Counted from the first letter of the stretch, positions 8,519 through 17,615 are shown. The stretch is DNA of 64,000 nt from Candidatus Scalindua sp. (GCA_018670825.1 JABHIW010000114.1:1-64000), one strand, 5' to 3'. Program-made: numbers and translations. The notes: generated by a model not told the origin, from the letters alone.

Positions 8519-9379
8519 ATGAAAATCAAGCTGATATCTTTTATGATCCTGTGTTTATTAAGTGTTCAATCACTAGTGGTAGCTCAACAGACGAAAGGGC
8601 CTTTCAGGACAGTTGACCAGGAAAGCCTTGAGCGTGCAATGGAGATTGTTTTGAAGAAAGACACCGGTCCGGAACATGCCTACGATCCGACTGCTACACC
8701 AAACGGTGTGAGGTACCAGATAGATGTCATTGCTTATCTGTTACAAAATGAGGCAGGTCAGGACCAGGAACCGCCGGGAGAGAGGCTTCCCCTCCTTATC
8801 GGTTACAAAGAGTGGTACCTGGCTTTTAAGAACGTGCATTGCCGTCACCGGGATGTCCCTGAATACGTAGAGAGGGCCAACGAATTTGAACAGAACCTGG
8901 TAGTAGACTATAATCGGAACAAGGTAATCAGGGAGACATTAGATGCCGGCAGACTGGAAATAGCTGCCAATATCACACTATTCTGGGATTCTGCAAAAAA
9001 GAGTGTCTCTTATAAAGACCTGGATTCAAAACCACCACTGAAGATTATCTACGATAGAATAATTACCTATCGGCTGCTTAAATACAGGGACGATAATCTT
9101 GTAGTATGTGACCATGTAAATGGACTGAGGGGGAAAGCCCTCAAAGGTTTCCTCAGGATCTTCGGGCAGGCACACATGATACAATATCGGACCATGGCCG
9201 TGAAAGATGGTCCGCAGTATGTGTCGGTGGAATTAAGGAAATTCAGGTGGCTTTTTGGTGCCAAGACTGATTTGACAATAACACCGGACGGTGAGACCCT
9301 GGAAGGTGTACCAGAGGAAGTAAAACAGAGACTTCGCCGCAAACTCAATATTCAGTATGAACCCCTGAAGCCAGGTTAA
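8519..9379 (+). CDS. exported protein of unknown function
   Basis: 286 residues with a clear Sec signal peptide (MKIKLISFMILCLLSVQSLVV then AQQTKG). The rest is soluble, mixed alpha/beta and basic, with no cysteine-pair, transmembrane or catalytic motif that I recognise. Recurrent features are a central KIIYDRIITYRLLKYRDD block and a C-terminal strand-rich part, VSVELRKFRWLFGAKTDLTI. A periplasmic or outer-membrane-associated role is all that can be inferred. It is bracketed by dispersed repeats on both sides with no operon partner. No good ribosome-binding site is visible. Confidence 0.7.
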   Translation: MKIKLISFMILCLLSVQSLVVAQQTKGPFRTVDQESLERAMEIVLKKDTGPEHAYDPTATPNGVRYQIDVIAYLLQNEAGQDQEPPGERLPLLIGYKEWYLAFKNVHCRHRDVPEYVERANEFEQNLVVDYNRNKVIRETLDAGRLEIAANITLFWDSAKKSVSYKDLDSKPPLKIIYDRIITYRLLKYRDDNLVVCDHVNGLRGKALKGFLRIFGQAHMIQYRTMAVKDGPQYVSVELRKFRWLFGAKTDLTITPDGETLEGVPEEVKQRLRRKLNIQYEPLKPG

Positions 9380-9427
9380 GGGTTCAGATTCTGTCTGTAA
9401 TCTTTTCCTGGCCTCTGGCAATATTCC

Positions 9428-9472
9428 TTCCTGACTGAGTCGCGGATCTTGAAACCACCTGAGAGGCATCTC
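9428..9472 (+). repeat. 55-bp repeat R1, copy 2
   Basis: TTCCTTCCTGACTGAGTCGC and GGATCTTGAAACCACCTGAG begin about 50 bases past the stop of the exported unknown. They match the copy that follows the gp16-like gene at 8001-8055. Confidence 0.7.
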
Positions 9473-9514
9473 TGTCGGCTTGTTCAACACGTTGTTTGGC
9501 GGGTGTAGTTAAAT

Positions 9515-9810
9515 AATCATTCGCTATTTGTCATTCGTAAATCCAAAATCGTAATTTGCAAATTAATGCTTCTGATTCTTGCTTCTCAATCCCTTAATTT
9601 CCATGTCTCTTACCTCTTACTTCTCATCTTGTCCTCGGCACCTTTTGTCCGGTGAGCGGTGAGTCTATTTCTCTTCTTTTTTAGCTTTAACATCAATATT
9701 TGTCTGTGAAAATCTGTGGCTAAAATTCTCTGTTTTCTTTTCTTTGCGTTCTTTGCGGTGAACAATCTTTTATCTTGCAAAGCAACCCCACTTTTTTATA
9801 ATACCCTGAA
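9515..9810 (+). repeat. dispersed non-coding repeat, copy 4 (longest)
   Basis: Contains CATTCGCTATTTGTCATTCG, TAAATCCAAAATCGTAATTT, TTGTCCTCGGCACCTTTTGT, TTTGCGTTCTTTGCGGTGAA and TTGCAAAGCAACCCC...TTTTTTATAATACC. It carries the same blocks, in the same order, as the copy ahead of hicA. It fills the 500-base gap before the BRCT gene. Confidence 0.75.
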
Positions 9811-9884
9811 CCGGAAGCTGCTCGTTAGTAATGATTTTAAAACGGTATTTGTAACCTTATAAGGAAGTAAGGAGAAAGACAATC

Positions 9885-10499
9885 ATGGAAGAATCTTTCG
9901 CGAGACGTACTTGGACAGACGCACGGCTTCTAAAACGCTCCTGCGAATCGCTACTCGGTATTAACGCAGGCATCCTGGCCGATGGAGAGCTGAACAACCA
10001 GGAGATCAGATATCTGGAAAATTGGCTCTGCGACAATATGGCAATTGCATCAACCTGGCCAGGAGAGGTCATATACTCACGCATCAAGACAATATTTGCC
10101 GATAATAAAATCACCGAGGACGAACGCGAACATCTCAAACAAACACTCTCAGATCTGATAGGCTTCACTCTCCAGGAGACCGGAGCGGCATTCGGTGCCT
10201 CAATCAATCATCCGATAAACGAAGTAGATTTGATTAGAATCAGGAACAATATATTCTGCTTCACCGGCAACTTCCTCTACGGCACCCGCAACGCTTGCGA
10301 ACGTGCCATTACCGAAAGAGGCGGTACCGCCATTCCCAGAATAAAAAAAGACCTCAACTATCTCGTTATAGGGACAATGGTCAGTAACGATTGGGTGCAC
10401 ACCAGTCACGGAAGAAAGATCGAGAATGCCCTGGAATTCAAGAAAGACAACTGCCCGATCTACATCGTCAGCGAGAAACAATGGGTTGAAAGTTTATGA
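9885..10499 (+). CDS. BRCT-domain protein with N-terminal TerB-like helical domain
   Basis: 204 residues. Residues about 120-204 form a BRCT domain like that of NAD-dependent DNA ligase: IFCFTGNF, RGGTAIPRIKKDLNYLVIGT, and the closing IVSEKQWVESL. Residues 1-110 are helical with GILADGELNNQEIRYLENWL and FADNKITEDEREHL, acidic repeats resembling TerB/tellurite-resistance-type domains. No ligase catalytic domain is present. It probably binds DNA ends or phosphoproteins; the role is unknown. AAGGAAGTAAGGAG sits before the start. The next gene begins 46 bases on behind a similar leader. Confidence 0.8.
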   Translation: MEESFARRTWTDARLLKRSCESLLGINAGILADGELNNQEIRYLENWLCDNMAIASTWPGEVIYSRIKTIFADNKITEDEREHLKQTLSDLIGFTLQETGAAFGASINHPINEVDLIRIRNNIFCFTGNFLYGTRNACERAITERGGTAIPRIKKDLNYLVIGTMVSNDWVHTSHGRKIENALEFKKDNCPIYIVSEKQWVESL

Positions 10500-10545
10500 A
10501 GGATTGCAACTGCAACCTTAAAGGGAAGTAAGGGAGGGTCGTTTT

Positions 10546-10875
10546 ATGGATAAAGTAATCACATGTAAAAATTGCAAAATGACGTTTCCGGAAGATGCAA
10601 TTGACAAGTCACAAGACCCGAAGTGTAAATGCGGAACAAGGCTCTGGCCTGTCAATGCTCTCCTCAAAGAAACACCACCACTGCACCTCACCGTTCCCGC
10701 TCTGCCGAGCGAGGTTGCAATCACGGATATAGTTAGCAGCATGGTCGTATTCGTGGTTAAGTGGGCACTTGCGGCGATACCTGCCATTATCATATTGGCA
10801 CTTGTATTTGCTCTTATATCTGCCATGGCCGGAGGCACTTTGATGGGTATTTCAGATACAATGAAACATAGATAA
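10546..10875 (+). CDS. small zinc-ribbon membrane protein
   Basis: 109 residues. A zinc ribbon at the N-terminus (CKNCKM, then CKCG at about 27-29) is followed by a Pro/Leu linker and one or two hydrophobic helices (VVFVVKWALAAIPAIIILAL and VFALISAM). Likely a cytoplasmic metal-stabilised head on a membrane anchor. Function unknown. It follows the BRCT gene at 46 bases with a similar GGGAAGTAAGGGAGG ribosome-binding leader, so the two may be one unit. Confidence 0.7.
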   Translation: MDKVITCKNCKMTFPEDAIDKSQDPKCKCGTRLWPVNALLKETPPLHLTVPALPSEVAITDIVSSMVVFVVKWALAAIPAIIILALVFALISAMAGGTLMGISDTMKHR

Positions 10876-11199
10876 CCGGTAACGAGGGGTCAGGACTCAA
10901 CCGGCTGTACGAGAATACATCCCGCCACTTGACAAATAATCAAATCTTCATACCTATTATTTTAACATTTCTCTCATCTTAAAAAATCTTATCTCTGGAT
11001 AATGGCTTTAAAGGAACTTTATCAAGTATTCTTTTGAAGCTTAAATAATAAAAATATTCATATTTTACTTTAATAAACAAACATTTGACACTTTACAATC
11101 CACTTAAATTTTGATTATACTCCACTTTAATGAAGTGTACAAAACAGGGCAAATTTGCATATGGAGAAAATGATAAATTTCGTAGAAGGGGGGAGTAAT
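10876..11199 (+). other. AT-rich intergenic region before the CBS gene
   Basis: No gene. TTGACA near 11092 and TATACT near 11124 are spaced 25 bases apart, too far for a standard sigma-70 pair, so no promoter is claimed. GGGGGGAG sits about 6 bases before ATG 11200. Confidence 0.4.
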
Positions 11200-11658
11200 A
11201 TGGATCGTAAACAACCAATTTCTGTTATTATGACATCTGATGTATCAACCGTAAACGTGGATCAGGATATTAGCGATGTACGCAAAATTTTGGAGGCAAA
11301 TCCATTTCATCACATTCCTGTAGTAACGGACCGCAAAATTGTCGGTCTCATAAGTTCTTCCGATATGAATAAACTAACGTTTGCGCTGTCATACTCCAAC
11401 GAACCGTTAGACGATGAGACCCTTAACAAACGATTTACCATCAAGGAGATTATGCAAAAGGACGTATATACTATCAATGATAAGGAAACGACACTTCGAG
11501 CTGCCGAGATGTTTTGTGGCGGTTGTTTTCACTCACTCCTGGTGGTAGATAAAGAAGACAATCTTGTCGGTATTGTCACGAGTACGGATATGGTTATGCT
11601 TTTGCTCGAACAATATAATATCAAAATTGATTGGAATAATTCGGTAAATCATAATTAA
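11200..11658 (+). CDS. tandem CBS-domain protein
   Basis: About 152 residues from ATG 11200, chosen because GGGGGGAG lies just upstream; an upstream TTG at 11155 would add 15 residues unlike the family. Two CBS domains: ISVIMTSDVSTVNVDQDISD...HHIPVV...GLISSSD and IKEIMQKDVYTINDKETTLR...HSLLVVDKEDNLVGIVTSTD. Paired CBS domains bind adenine nucleotides and act as energy or redox sensors. No fused effector domain, so it probably modulates another protein. It appears monocistronic. Confidence 0.85.
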   Translation: MDRKQPISVIMTSDVSTVNVDQDISDVRKILEANPFHHIPVVTDRKIVGLISSSDMNKLTFALSYSNEPLDDETLNKRFTIKEIMQKDVYTINDKETTLRAAEMFCGGCFHSLLVVDKEDNLVGIVTSTDMVMLLLEQYNIKIDWNNSVNHN

Positions 11659-11871
11659 CAGAGTATGTGGTGATTCAAAGACGTGATTGTTCGTCTCATG
11701 AAGCCAGGATCTCATATCTCTATTCCATAAACAATTCAATTCATCATACCTGTTTTTGATACCAGATGCCCGCCAATCAGCCTATACCGAATGGTATGCT
11801 TGGTAAACGTGCTTGGATAAATCTGTTTGGAGTTCAAAGGTATATTCCGATATTTTTGTAAATGGTAAAAA

Positions 11872-12567
11872 TTGAGGTTCAATTTGTTAATTGGAAGGGT
11901 TAAAGAAGTAGAAGAGATTGTAGATGCTGTTGCGCAGAGGAAGAACCTGTTTCTTTTCGGTGAGGAGAACGTGGGTAAGTCATTTATCGTAAAGCATGTT
12001 CTTGATGAGACAGGTGGTAAGGGAGTTCTCTATTCCGATGACTGTTCTACTATCAAGACCTCTCTTGCCGGATTCCTGAAAGATGATTATGCTCCTGCAT
12101 TTCTCTCCAGCCAGAATATTTCATCATTAAGGAAGTTATTTTATAAAAAGGTACAGAAAGAGAAGCCATATCTTATATTCGATCATATAGGAAGTGTAGG
12201 GCCAAAGTTCTTTTCGTATTTGGAAAATCTTCTTGACGAGCATCCGGCACTTTTTATTGCACGGAGCCCAGATCCCGGAGAGATTGGTGGTTTATCTCTG
12301 CTTCTATTTTCCTTTGACAAGGTGGAGGTCCACAATCTGAATAGGAAGCACGCTTTCGAGTTGATAACGCATTTTATAGAGAGTTACCGCCTTGTGATAG
12401 ATAAAGTGGACTATTTCAGAAAAGAAGTTTTCCGCTTATCAAACGGTAACCCTTCAGCAATCAGGGAGATCTGCCAGTATGCGGGGAGAGATGAGTATAA
12501 GGTTGGAAAGGAGATAAAGTTCAAGCTCTTAAATCTGGACAGGAAGATAGACTCTTTGAAGTTGTGA
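11872..12567 (+). CDS. small AAA/STAND-like ATPase
   Basis: 231 residues. Walker A GEENVGKS at residues 30-37, Walker B YLIFDHIG at about 99-106, then an arginine-bearing sensor-like IARSPDPGEIGG and a C-terminal winged-helix-like FRLSNGNPSAIREICQYAG. The pattern (LIGRVKEVEEIVDAV before Walker A) resembles archaeal-type ATPase/STAND modules that regulate or deliver other proteins. The start is a TTG at 11872 or 11884; no ATG is in frame nearby. No partner is identifiable. Confidence 0.7.
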   Translation: MRFNLLIGRVKEVEEIVDAVAQRKNLFLFGEENVGKSFIVKHVLDETGGKGVLYSDDCSTIKTSLAGFLKDDYAPAFLSSQNISSLRKLFYKKVQKEKPYLIFDHIGSVGPKFFSYLENLLDEHPALFIARSPDPGEIGGLSLLLFSFDKVEVHNLNRKHAFELITHFIESYRLVIDKVDYFRKEVFRLSNGNPSAIREICQYAGRDEYKVGKEIKFKLLNLDRKIDSLKL

Positions 12568-12575
12568 GAATCACA

Positions 12576-12938
12576 AATTACGATTTTTTTGATGTTTTTA
12601 ATGCAGCAGTAAAAATAGCTACCAACTCATCTGCTTCATTAATCAAGTCTTTCAATAGTTTCTCAGGGATGAGTTCTAATTCTGAGATAAATTCTAACCA
12701 AAATAGAGATTCGTCTGATTCTTCTTCCACTATTTTTAATTTATTAATAAAATCTGCTTTTGATTTAGCTCTACAAACTGCTCTATAATTAGCAGCAACA
12801 GAACTAGATGCTTTAATAAGCTGATAAATAATCACATCAGCCCCTTTTGACTTAGGTAACTTTTCGACCATCTTAAAAACTCTAATTGCAAATCTTTTTG
12901 TTCTATTTTGAAGTTGAACTTTATCCATAATCGTAATT
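12576..12938. mobile_element. possible inverted-repeat cassette carrying a four-helix-bundle gene
   Basis: AATTACGATT (12576-12585) and AATCGTAATT (12929-12938) are perfect 10-bp inverted repeats. They hug one gene: the stop codon lies inside one repeat and the ATG directly abuts the other. The same AATCGTAATT/ATTCGTAAAT words occur in dispersed repeats elsewhere in the window. A mobile or once-mobile cassette is inferred. Confidence 0.45.
12578..12928 (-). CDS. four-helix-bundle (23S rRNA intervening-sequence type) protein
   Basis: 116 residues, the standard length of the S23/IVS-type four-helix-bundle family. Recognisable are IRVFKMVEKLPKSKGADVIIYQLIKASSSVAANYRA, KADFINKLKIVEEESDESLFWLE and the closing helix ELVAIFTAAL. 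Members occur inside rRNA intervening sequences and scattered through genomes; function is unknown. It is convergent with the ATPase gene, stopping 11 bases from that gene's stop. Another family member is at 51.4 kb. Confidence 0.85.
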   Translation of the reverse strand: MDKVQLQNRTKRFAIRVFKMVEKLPKSKGADVIIYQLIKASSSVAANYRAVCRAKSKADFINKLKIVEEESDESLFWLEFISELELIPEKLLKDLINEADELVAIFTAALKTSKKS

Positions 12939-12963
12939 CGTAAATCCCAAATCGTAAATTATA

Positions 12964-14730
12964 TTAGGTATTATTTATCTCATTCCATACGCCTTCAAGT
13001 TTTTTCATGTTTTCATCGAGTTTTCCTGATGTAGTCGATAGAGTGGTAAGTTCGTTTTGTATAGATTCTGCACTGTCCTTACGTATATCTTTGCCTTTTT
13101 GCATAGCCTGTTCTATGTTTTCAATAAGTTCATTTCCCAGATTACTGATCTCTTTGGTATATTGTTTAAATGTGCTGCCTATTCTTGTAGCAAGCGAAGA
13201 ACGTGTTCTTCCGCAGTTTCTGCCAACTTCAGAGGCCACAAAATCGATCATCTCCTTCAGTACCATTTTTCTACTGATAGATTTAGGCATGAAAGTCCTC
13301 AGTATAGATTTAACCTCTTCTTCAGTCATAGACATGCTTTCCTGTACCATATAGTAAAATCTTTTATCTTCTGCCAGATCAATAGTGAATTCAGATTGCT
13401 GCATTGGTACTTCAAAGAGTTGCTCGGCAGCCGTCTTAAACTCTTGTATAATATCGTTGGAACGTTTTGTGAAACGATTGAATGTCTCCTGGATACTGTC
13501 AGATATCACCGGTTCAACATCTTCTTTGAAGGCATCAAATCCTTTAACGATCTCTGCCTTGATCATTTTTTGCATATCGTCCTTTAAGGCGGTTGGCTTG
13601 GCGTTATTATTGTCTTCGTTAAAACTTTGCAGGCAATTCCTTATCCTGGCAGTTTCAGGCTCTTCAAAATCCTTTAACATCTCTTCTACCTTTTTATTTA
13701 ATTTAATCGTTTCGCCCTTGATCAAATAAGCAATATCTTCTTTGTCCTTCTTGAGATTAGCATTGAGCTTATGAAAGGTGCTTATCTTGTTTTCCAATTC
13801 CTCTTCAGAATCGGTCAGCGTTTTAGTCTCAATAGCTATCTGAGACTGTATTTGAAGCGTGATTCGCTTTAGTTTGGAAATTGCAGTGTTTAAGACTATT
13901 TTACCTTTTTCTGACGCAAGAAAATTCCCTATGGCATCCTCAAGGTCTGAAAGGCCACTTTGTAAAAGCAGCTCTTCATCTTTAGACGTTTTTCCCTCAA
14001 GTGCTTTTCTGGCAGAAATTGGCCATATTTCCTGAACAGTGAAACCCATCTCTTTAAGCACATTATTGTTATAGGCAGACATTTCCTCAATCTCTTTTGG
14101 GATCAAATTATCAACCTTATTCAAAACAAAGAATATCTTCTGTGTAGAACTTTTAATTGTTTCAAGCAGCTCCTTTTCTACCTGAGAAATGGGAACGTCT
14201 GCGCTCATGAGAAAAACTGCCGCATCCAGATGGTCCAGAAATTCATAGGTAGTTTCCGTATTATGGAGAAATGTAGAACCTATACCCGGCGTGTCTACAA
14301 GCTGCATTCCCTTTTCAAGGAGTGGAATTGGGTATTCAATACACGCGCATTTAACCCCGCGTCTGTTTTCCGGATTGCCACTTTCCGTTACGTAATCATG
14401 GATTTCCTCTAACTGGACATCTTGTTCAGTACCGTCATTCAAGAAAATAGTGCACTTGACTTCATTGCCGAATTTCAGAATCGTTACAATGGATGTTAAC
14501 GGTACGACGGAAGAGGGGAGGATTTCATTGCCGACCAGGCTGTTAATAAGCGTGGTCTTTCCTCTTTTAAACTGTCCGAGTACGACGAGGTTAAAATGGT
14601 TTGAAATTAACTGCTCTCTGACAGCGATTAAACGTTCGTTACCTGCCTTGTTGTTTTCCTTTTGCAGGCTATTTATATCTGCTACGACGCCTAGAATATC
14701 GGACTTGTGGTTTATAAATTCTTCTAACAT
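12964..14730 (-). CDS. bacterial dynamin-like GTPase
   Basis: 588 residues. The GTPase domain (about 40-290) has G1 GQFKRGKTT (52-60), G2 Thr in VVPLTSIVT, G3 DTPGIGS and G4 NKVD. It is followed by a long helical and coiled-coil region with a hydrophobic patch near FRTFMPKSIS, as in bacterial dynamin-like proteins that bind and remodel membranes. It likely acts at the cytoplasmic face in membrane repair or fusion. It is single rather than the tandem pair seen in many bacteria, with no obvious operon partner. Confidence 0.9.
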   Translation of the reverse strand: MLEEFINHKSDILGVVADINSLQKENNKAGNERLIAVREQLISNHFNLVVLGQFKRGKTTLINSLVGNEILPSSVVPLTSIVTILKFGNEVKCTIFLNDGTEQDVQLEEIHDYVTESGNPENRRGVKCACIEYPIPLLEKGMQLVDTPGIGSTFLHNTETTYEFLDHLDAAVFLMSADVPISQVEKELLETIKSSTQKIFFVLNKVDNLIPKEIEEMSAYNNNVLKEMGFTVQEIWPISARKALEGKTSKDEELLLQSGLSDLEDAIGNFLASEKGKIVLNTAISKLKRITLQIQSQIAIETKTLTDSEEELENKISTFHKLNANLKKDKEDIAYLIKGETIKLNKKVEEMLKDFEEPETARIRNCLQSFNEDNNNAKPTALKDDMQKMIKAEIVKGFDAFKEDVEPVISDSIQETFNRFTKRSNDIIQEFKTAAEQLFEVPMQQSEFTIDLAEDKRFYYMVQESMSMTEEEVKSILRTFMPKSISRKMVLKEMIDFVASEVGRNCGRTRSSLATRIGSTFKQYTKEISNLGNELIENIEQAMQKGKDIRKDSAESIQNELTTLSTTSGKLDENMKKLEGVWNEINNT

Positions 14731-14750
14731 GCTACAAAGATTCCTCTAAT

Positions 14751-14791
14751 AAAAAAACTCCTATCGAAGTATAAAACCTCCAATAGGAGTT
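14751..14791 (-). terminator. Rho-independent terminator of the arsJ operon
   Basis: Read on the minus strand: AACTCCTAT (14791-14783), loop, ATAGGAGTT (14765-14757), then a run of Ts. The 9-bp stem with T tract lies about 137 bases past the arsJ stop and before the dynamin gene. Confidence 0.75.
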
Positions 14792-14927
14792 GTTATTCAC
14801 AATGTAGTCTATAACTAATAATATTTTTAAATAGTAGTAACTATAATATCTGTTGTCAAGCTGATTTAGCTTTCGGCAAAATCCGGTAAATACCTTTTCA
14901 AAATTTAATATATTTATTCTAAATTAT

Positions 14928-16166
14928 TCATTGCATTTGTTGTTTAGCAAGGTTTATCTGATTTGATGATTTAGGGAGATATATAGAGATAATAACGGTT
15001 AATAGAAGAAAAACAGAAGACATGAATAAACAGCCTTCAAGTGCATAGTATTGGTATAATGCACCGGACAAAATCGTACCAATTAATCTGCCAAGTGCGT
15101 TAGCCATATAATAAAATCCAACGTCAAGCGATACACCCTCACTCTTTGAGTATGCCAGTATTAGAAACGAGTGCACAGACGAATTAATGGCAAAAAGTAC
15201 TCCAAAAACAGAAAGTCCAATAATTAATAGCCACTCTCTGCTCAGAAATGATATTTCATAGGGCAGGAACATCGCTATGCCAAAAGGAACGAATGTTAAT
15301 GGAATAGTCCATATCAGTGCGATTCTCCCGTCAGGGACCTTAGAGTGCTTGTTACCGGTTATCGAGGGGACTACACTTTGAATACAGCCATAACCAATTA
15401 TCCAGGCAGCCATAAATGTTCCAACCTGTGTATGTGACCAATGAAATACCGCTTGAAAATAAACGGGAATGGCCACAACAAACCAGACATCTCTGGCACC
15501 AAATAAACACAACCGTGCAGCAGATAGAATATTAACAGATCGGCTTTTAGAAAACAGCTGTGAAAACTTCGGTCTGTTTTTACTCTTTTCCTCTTGTTGG
15601 TTTAAACAGACTATATTAATAACCAATGCAACGGCGAGAGCTATCATCATCGACACGAGTGCATAATAGAACCCTATCCCACTCAATAGAGCAGCGCCTA
15701 AGAAAAAACCACCTCCTTTGAGTGCATTCTTAGACCCCGTTAAAGCAGCGACCCATTTATAAAGTTTTTCCTGTTGGTGTTGTTCCGGCATTAATAGTTT
15801 AATTGCACTCTTGGCGCTCATTTTATTCAGGTCTTTAGCAATACCTGAAATTGCCTGTGCAATCATCACATATGGTACCGTTAACCAACCGGCATCAGCA
15901 GCTAACATTCCCAATGCCATAATTTGTAAAATTATACCTATGCGTGTAGTAAAATTGAGCCCGATCCTGGCCCCAATCCAACCTCCAATCAGATTTGTAA
16001 TGACCCCAAAAAACTCATATAAAAGAAACAGGGACGCAATTTCCATCGGTGAAAACCCCTGCTCATAAAAAAATAGAAGAACGAGCATGCGCAATGCACC
16101 ATCCGTAATAGTAAAAACCCAGTAAGTCCCTGTTACAACCATATATTGTTGTGATTCTCTGCTCAT
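14928..16166 (-). CDS. arsJ: ArsJ organoarsenical (1-arseno-3-phosphoglycerate) efflux MFS permease
   Basis: 412 residues, about 12 membrane helices, MFS fold. The start [29 protein letters not shown] and the mid-part [17 protein letters not shown] match ArsJ. ArsJ is known to export 1-arseno-3-phosphoglycerate, the unstable product that GAPDH makes from arsenate; the compound breaks down outside to arsenate. The gene overlaps the upstream GAPDH by 4 bases (ATGA), which couples their translation and confirms the pathway. A terminator follows. Confidence 0.93.
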   Translation of the reverse strand: MSRESQQYMVVTGTYWVFTITDGALRMLVLLFFYEQGFSPMEIASLFLLYEFFGVITNLIGGWIGARIGLNFTTRIGIILQIMALGMLAADAGWLTVPYVMIAQAISGIAKDLNKMSAKSAIKLLMPEQHQQEKLYKWVAALTGSKNALKGGGFFLGAALLSGIGFYYALVSMMIALAVALVINIVCLNQQEEKSKNRPKFSQLFSKSRSVNILSAARLCLFGARDVWFVVAIPVYFQAVFHWSHTQVGTFMAAWIIGYGCIQSVVPSITGNKHSKVPDGRIALIWTIPLTFVPFGIAMFLPYEISFLSREWLLIIGLSVFGVLFAINSSVHSFLILAYSKSEGVSLDVGFYYMANALGRLIGTILSGALYQYYALEGCLFMSSVFLLLTVIISIYLPKSSNQINLAKQQMQ

Positions 16167-17167
16167 AAGTACTGTGCCACCTTGTTAACGAGTTCCATCA
16201 TTCGATTAACATAGCCGATTTCATTATCATACCAGGCAAGAACCTTAACTTGAGTTCCGTTAATGACCCGCGTTGATAAAGCATCTATAATACCGGAGCG
16301 TTTATCGTTGGTATAATCAACGGACACTAAGGGTCGTTCTTCATAACCCAGTATATTCTTTAGTTCATGTTCTGACGCTTGCCGTAAAGCGGTATTGACC
16401 TGATTGACCGTTACAGGGTTTCCTACCTCAAAAACACAATCGGTTAACGAAGCATTGGCTATAGGAACTCTAACGGCTATACCGTCTAGTTTTCCCTGTA
16501 ACTCAGGAAAAATTAATCCAATAGCGGTTGCTGAACCTGTTGATGTTGGAATTAAGGATAGGCTGCTTGCACGAGCCCGTCTTAAATCTTTATGTGGTGT
16601 ATCCAATATACTCTGTGTGTTGGTAAAATTATGAATTGTCGTAATTGATCCATGAATAATACCAAATTGTTCATGGATGATTTTAACCACTGGCGCTAAA
16701 CAATTAGTGGTACATGATGCAGCGGTAACAATATCGTGTTGAGAATGATCGTATAATGCGTCATTAACCCCCATAACGACGTTCAGTGCTCCATCTTTTA
16801 CTGGACAAGACACAACAACCTTTTTTACGCCAGATTCAAGATAAGCTTGTAAGCAGTTATTACTTTTATGCTTCCCTGTACATTCAACAACAATATCAAC
16901 ACCATACGATTTCCAGTTTGTCTCCGTAATAGCATTATTTCTTGAATAAGATACTTTTTTACCATCGATGATTAATGAATTATTAGCGACCGTTACCTCT
17001 TTTTCCCATTTACCATGAATAGAATCAAAGCATAATAAATGTGCGGCAGTATGCACATCACCGTAAAGTTCATTGATATGGACAATATCAAAATCAAAAT
17101 TCCATGCAGTCCTCAAGGCAAGTCTGCCCATTCTTCCAAAACCATTGATTGCTACTTTCTTTCTCAT
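16163..17167 (-). CDS. ArsJ-associated glyceraldehyde-3-phosphate dehydrogenase
   Basis: 334 residues, full-length GAPDH: NAD-binding INGFGRMGR, the active-site [10 protein letters not shown] with Cys152, [16 protein letters not shown], and the C-terminal [12 protein letters not shown]. In arsJ operons this enzyme uses arsenate instead of phosphate to form 1-arseno-3-phosphoglycerate, which the overlapping arsJ product expels. It sits between arsR and arsJ, with a second ArsR-box-like sequence just before its start, so it is expected to be arsenic-induced rather than a housekeeping glycolytic copy. Confidence 0.93.
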   Translation of the reverse strand: MRKKVAINGFGRMGRLALRTAWNFDFDIVHINELYGDVHTAAHLLCFDSIHGKWEKEVTVANNSLIIDGKKVSYSRNNAITETNWKSYGVDIVVECTGKHKSNNCLQAYLESGVKKVVVSCPVKDGALNVVMGVNDALYDHSQHDIVTAASCTTNCLAPVVKIIHEQFGIIHGSITTIHNFTNTQSILDTPHKDLRRARASSLSLIPTSTGSATAIGLIFPELQGKLDGIAVRVPIANASLTDCVFEVGNPVTVNQVNTALRQASEHELKNILGYEERPLVSVDYTNDKRSGIIDALSTRVINGTQVKVLAWYDNEIGYVNRMMELVNKVAQYL

Positions 17168-17182
17168 ATCACTTTATCCTTT

Positions 17183-17202
17183 TATACGTATAAGCATATA
17201 TA
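17183..17202. promoter_or_regulatory. second ArsR-box-like site, upstream of the GAPDH gene
   Basis: TATACGTATAAGCATATATA lies between arsR and GAPDH, 16 bases before the GAPDH start. Its right half, AAGCATATATA, is identical to that of the palindrome before arsR. Suggests an internal regulated promoter. Confidence 0.55.
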
Positions 17203-17216
17203 ACTTTCAAAAATTT

Positions 17217-17555
17217 TTACTTGCAGGTATTCTGAAGTTCAGAAAACTTTGTTAAATCAATTTTAAATTCAGGAGTTTCAACACCATTAACTTTAAGTTG
17301 TGTCATAATAGTATGAGCAAGTTTATCTTTTCCTATTATTTGATAGTAAATCCAGGTTCCTTCACGTCTTGACTTAAGGATATTATTATTACGTAGATAG
17401 GCGAGATGACGGGAAATTACACCCTGAGAAATTTCTAATGTGTCAACGATATTACAGACACAAAGCTCTCCATGTGTTAGCAGTAGATTTAAAATGCGAA
17501 GCCTGATAGGCTCTGACAAACACTTAAATAGTTGTGATAAATCGTTTGTATTCAT
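17217..17555 (-). CDS. arsR: ArsR-family repressor of the arsJ operon
   Basis: 112 residues with the classic ArsR arrangement: LSEPIRLRILNLLL, the metalloid-binding GELCVCNIV (Cys32, Cys34), recognition helix SQGVISRHLAYLR and wing SRREGTWIYYQI. It should release DNA on As(III) binding. It is only distantly similar to the ArsR at 5.6 kb, and its operator has a different sequence, so the two arsenic loci look independently acquired. GAPDH follows after 49 bases. Confidence 0.92.
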   Translation of the reverse strand: MNTNDLSQLFKCLSEPIRLRILNLLLTHGELCVCNIVDTLEISQGVISRHLAYLRNNNILKSRREGTWIYYQIIGKDKLAHTIMTQLKVNGVETPEFKIDLTKFSELQNTCK

Positions 17556-17564
17556 GAGGCGAAT

Positions 17565-17586
17565 TATATATGCGTAAGCATATATA
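17565..17586. promoter_or_regulatory. ArsR operator upstream of arsR
   Basis: Perfect palindrome TATATATGC-GTAA-GCATATATA, ending 10 bases before the arsR start. Nine paired positions per arm. A half-conserved copy lies before the GAPDH gene. Confidence 0.75.
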
Positions 17587-17615
17587 TCAATTTTATAATG
17601 AAATGTTTTTTATTA

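Noticed and set aside
11092-11130. Sigma-70 promoter TTGACA...TATACT before the CBS gene
   Set aside because: Spacer is about 25 bases, outside the 16-18 range.
12564-12788. 74-codon plus-strand open frame after the ATPase
   Set aside because: Antisense to the four-helix-bundle gene, Ser/Asn-rich shadow composition.
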